Positions 43,635 to 45,728 of a stretch of 45,728 nucleotides of DNA are shown here, in pieces. The translations under genes and the position numbers were made by a program. Position 1 is the stretch's first letter, and every line of letters begins with the position of its first letter. The stretch comes from Methylobacterium amylolyticum. Lineage in GTDB: Bacteria > Pseudomonadota > Alphaproteobacteria > Rhizobiales > Beijerinckiaceae. The notes beneath the pieces are model-generated. The model ran no database searches. It was not told the origin of the DNA and worked only from the letters and a program-made list of their open reading frames with translations. The DNA lies in NCBI RefSeq assembly GCF_030700245.1, contig NZ_JAUYZI010000047.1, positions 1 through 45,728 of the forward strand, written 5' to 3'.

Positions 43635-44804
43635 TTACAATTTCTTCTGAATCAGTTCCAGGAGAACGGTTACTACTCGATCTGTGTCGGACTCGGTCAT
43701 GACAAGAGAGCTTGGTAAGTTAATGCCCCACGGCGAGATGCTATGCGCGACATGGTTTCGCTCACGAGCAGCTTTTGCTTGGGCTGTTCTACTGTACGCT
43801 GGGATCAATGATAGAGGATTAAAGAATGGACGTACATCGATACCGCTGTCCCTTAACATCGGAATAAGAATTGTCTTGTTTAGCTGAGTTGATGCGTTCA
43901 GGATCGCAGTTGACATCCAATAACTATTGAATACATTATCGCTATCTGGATTTAATGTAATTTCTTCTATTGCTGCGGTGCGTTCTTTATACCAACTAAA
44001 TATTCGACGCTTCATCGCCACAAGCTCGCTCAGACGGGAAAGTTGGGCGTGCCCGAGTGCCGCCTGGATAGGGGACATCTTGTATTTATAACCAATCTCA
44101 TCATTGTTGAACATCACATCGCCCGGTACCCTACCATGGTCTCTCAGTTTGTTTATGCGATCATACATTTTTTTATCATTGCAGACGAACATGCCGCCTT
44201 CGCCCGTCGTAAGAGTCTTTGATCCGTGAAACGAGAATACCGAGCAATCTCCGAAGGAACCGGCGGGCCTCCCTCGATATAGCGACCCAATTGACTCAGC
44301 TGCATCTTCTATGATGAATAAGTTGTACTTTCGTGCGATGCGAAGTATGTCATCCCAATCTGGCATGTTGCCATAAAGATTAACTGCAATGACGGCTTTT
44401 GTGTTGCTCGATACGCAGTCTTCAATCGAATTTCCAGAAATGCACCAAGTATTTTTGTCGATATCTGCAAAAACTGGAGTAGCTCCAACGTAGTTGACCG
44501 GCGCGCAGCTTGCAATCCAAGTGCAATCGGGTACGATGACCTCGTCTCCTGGGCCAATATTTAGCGCCGATAGTGCAAGGTGTATGCCCGCAGTACAAGA
44601 CGGTAGTGAAACTGCATATTTTCGGTCGACGGCGTTCGAAAACGCCTCTTCAAATCTTAGAATATGCTCAAACGCGTTATTGTACCAGCCGTTCTTCACA
44701 GCATCAATTACACAATTAATTTCCACTTCAGTAATCGATGGGCCCGCTATCGGAATACGTTCGCTAAACGCAGCAGCAAATCCCTTATTCTTTTCTTTTT
44801 CCAT
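43635..44804 (-). CDS. DegT/DnrJ/EryC1/StrS sugar aminotransferase
   Basis: A 389-residue PLP-dependent aminotransferase that would add an amino group to a keto-sugar nucleotide. IPIAGPSITEVEINCVIDAV and KNGWYNNAFEHILRFEEAF resemble GDP-perosamine synthase. SLPSCTAGIHLALSALNIGP and GDEVIVPDCTWIASC bind cofactor phosphate. Asp167 in IIEDAAESIG stacks on the ring nitrogen, and Lys196 in FHGSKTLTTGEGG forms the Schiff base. The product could be an amino sugar such as perosamine or a related 4-amino sugar. The best partner in the window is the NeuD/PglD-like acyltransferase. No dedicated 4,6-dehydratase was found; the GalE-like protein at 23.9 kb is the nearest candidate. Confidence 0.92.
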   Translation of the reverse strand: MEKEKNKGFAAAFSERIPIAGPSITEVEINCVIDAVKNGWYNNAFEHILRFEEAFSNAVDRKYAVSLPSCTAGIHLALSALNIGPGDEVIVPDCTWIASCAPVNYVGATPVFADIDKNTWCISGNSIEDCVSSNTKAVIAVNLYGNMPDWDDILRIARKYNLFIIEDAAESIGSLYRGRPAGSFGDCSVFSFHGSKTLTTGEGGMFVCNDKKMYDRINKLRDHGRVPGDVMFNNDEIGYKYKMSPIQAALGHAQLSRLSELVAMKRRIFSWYKERTAAIEEITLNPDSDNVFNSYWMSTAILNASTQLNKTILIPMLRDSGIDVRPFFNPLSLIPAYSRTAQAKAARERNHVAHSISPWGINLPSSLVMTESDTDRVVTVLLELIQKKL

Positions 44805-45258
44805 GGCTCAGCCCGTCTCGTTGGCATTTCGTTGAATTGTCTACAAGGAGTCATTCTCGGACTTACGTTGGGATATTTATTCTATGTAAGATATACATTG
44901 ATAAAATCTGCGGGATAAATCTAACTTACTGATCTCGGCCATTTGGGTTAGCCTATTGCGTGCGTTTGGCGCCAGGAACGAGGACATGGACCGTTGTTAA
45001 CACACCTGGGTCGACGTTGGCCAATTTGTAGGTGGCCCGCCGGCTTCCACTTCGCCATATTTGCTCAGCTTCTCGCTCGTTCTAGGACGGCTGTAACTTC
45101 GTATCGTTCCCGCCCACCTGTAGGGAGGAAATGCCGGGACGACGCGGCACGGACATCCCAGGAGACCGGCGCGGCGCCGCCGTGGCAATTCCCTTGTTTT
45201 GCTCTCGGCGGGCGTCGACTAGAGCTGCGCCCGATCGGCTTGCAATATGGATGGATCT
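44805..45258. other. Stretch without a supported gene
   Basis: The first 130 bases are AT-rich and probably hold the DegT promoter. The remainder is GC-rich and ends at the right end of an IS5 element. No recognisable protein is encoded. Confidence 0.4.
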
Positions 45259-45728
45259 GAGAGCCTGTTTGAGGGCGAGAGCTTAGGCTGGATTGTTGAG
45301 GGCGTTGGCGGCCATGAGGCAGGCGACGCAGGTGAGGCGACCGGTCGCCACGTCGAGACGGCCGGCACGCTCGCGCAGCAGGCCGCCCCAGTGGCTGAGC
45401 CAGCCGAAAGTGCGCTCGACGAGCCAGCGCCGCTCCAGCACGACGAAGCCCTTCTGATCCGGGTCCTTCTCGACGACGCGGTGGCGCATGCCGTGCAGAT
45501 GGCACCAGTCCTTGCAGCGCTCGGCGGTGAAGGCACCGTCTAGGATGGCCAGACGCAGGCTGGGCCACGCCGCCTTGCCGTTATCCAGCGCCGTCAGCGT
45601 ATCGCGATCCTGAACGTTGGCCGGCACGACGGCGAGCCCCAGGACGTGCCCCTCGGCATCGACCAGCGCCACGCGTTTGCGCCCGACCAGCTTCTTGGCG
45701 GCGTCGTAGCCGCGTGGCCCGCGCACAC
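45259..45728 (-). mobile_element. IS5-family element, partial (runs off the window)
   Basis: The inner end carries GAGCCTGTTTGAGGGCGAG (45259-45277), which looks like an IS5-type terminal inverted repeat. The transposase orfB occupies 45283 to the window edge. The other end is outside the window. Confidence 0.7.
45283..45728 (-). CDS. IS5-family transposase, C-terminal half (partial)
   Basis: At least 147 codons of a DDE transposase are visible: YDAAKKLVGRKRVALVDAEG, HVLGLAVVPANVQDRDTL, RLAILDGAFTAERCKDWC with the second catalytic Asp, KGFVVLERRWLVERTFGWLS with the catalytic Glu, and a complete C-terminus ending NALNNPA. The upstream part (orfA or the start of the gene) lies beyond the window. 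The subgroup differs from the orfA remnant at 1.3-1.7 kb, so the two are not halves of one element. Confidence 0.88.
   Translation of the reverse strand, partial: VRGPRGYDAAKKLVGRKRVALVDAEGHVLGLAVVPANVQDRDTLTALDNGKAAWPSLRLAILDGAFTAERCKDWCHLHGMRHRVVEKDPDQKGFVVLERRWLVERTFGWLSHWGGLLRERAGRLDVATGRLTCVACLMAANALNNPA

Noticed and set aside
1275..45728. IS5 pieces at the left and right as two ends of one composite transposon
   Set aside because: The left orfA and the right orfB belong to different IS5 subgroups by their conserved blocks, so they are not matching copies.
1..45728. CRISPR arrays, rRNA and tRNA genes
   Set aside because: No regularly spaced direct repeats and no sequence recognisable as a cloverleaf or rRNA were found by reading. 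A covariance-model scan was not possible.

Overview
The window looks like accessory DNA of an alphaproteobacterium, probably a Methylobacterium-like member of the Rhizobiales. I base this on the GC-rich insertion sequences (IS110, IS3, IS5, IS21, IS66), the FkbM-rich surface-glycan genes and the style of the HNH/terminase genes. No species was identified and no database was searched. Base composition is mosaic. The IS elements, the phage-like genes and a few others (12.0-14.5 kb) are GC-rich. Most glycan genes between about 16 and 45 kb are visibly AT-richer, which suggests separate acquisition.

Layout. 0-1.7 kb: an intact IS110 transposase and a truncated IS5-type orfA. 1.75-7.1 kb: a phage-like block. 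On the minus strand lies a two-gene cassette (unknown protein plus HNH nuclease). On the plus strand lie a ParB-like/DNA methyltransferase fusion, a DUF5681 small-terminase-like protein and a terminase large subunit, with no portal, capsid or tail genes after them. 7.4-9.8 kb: a hexapeptide acyltransferase, a Dabb-domain protein and an FkbM methyltransferase. 10.2-11.5 kb: an IS110 scrap and a diverged second copy of the HNH cassette with the same leader element. 12-15.3 kb: an SGNH-like protein, an FkbM-discoidin fusion and a second SGNH-like protein. 16-20.5 kb, all minus: a DUF1796-like protein, an HSL-type esterase coupled to an SGNH-like protein that lacks the usual serine, and an ABC-2 polysaccharide-export permease broken by a one-base frameshift. 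20.6-22.1 kb: a decayed IS110. 22.1-29.6 kb: a GT4 glycosyltransferase with N-terminal repeats, an NAD-dependent epimerase, an IS66 scrap, a large glycosyltransferase-like protein, a Nudix hydrolase and a methyltransferase. 29.8-32.4 kb: an IS3 element split by an IS110 that carries a nonsense codon, followed by an IS5-type tail. 32.5-37.6 kb, all plus: a TIGR04372 glycosyltransferase, a GT2 glycosyltransferase, a methyltransferase, a NeuD/PglD-like acyltransferase and a WbqC protein. 37.6-39.9 kb: IS21 and IS3 scraps and a complete single-ORF IS66 element. 40-44.8 kb, all minus: a TIGR00180 glycosyltransferase, a beta-propeller protein, a CmcI-like methyltransferase and a DegT aminotransferase. 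45.26 kb to the edge: the C-terminal half of an IS5 transposase.

How the genes fit together. The glycan genes read as parts of a surface polysaccharide or protein-glycosylation locus. DegT aminotransferase and NeuD-like acyltransferase would make an N-acylated amino sugar. The epimerase and the Nudix hydrolase would act on nucleotide sugars. Four or five glycosyltransferases would build chains. Five methyltransferases, a hexapeptide acyltransferase and the SGNH/esterase proteins would decorate them. No flippase, polymerase or Wzt ATPase is visible, and the only export permease is frameshifted, so the locus is either incomplete here or decaying under IS bombardment. The most unusual items are the duplicated HNH cassette with its conserved leader, the orphan packaging genes, the FkbM-discoidin fusion, and the SGNH paralogues with substituted catalytic residues.
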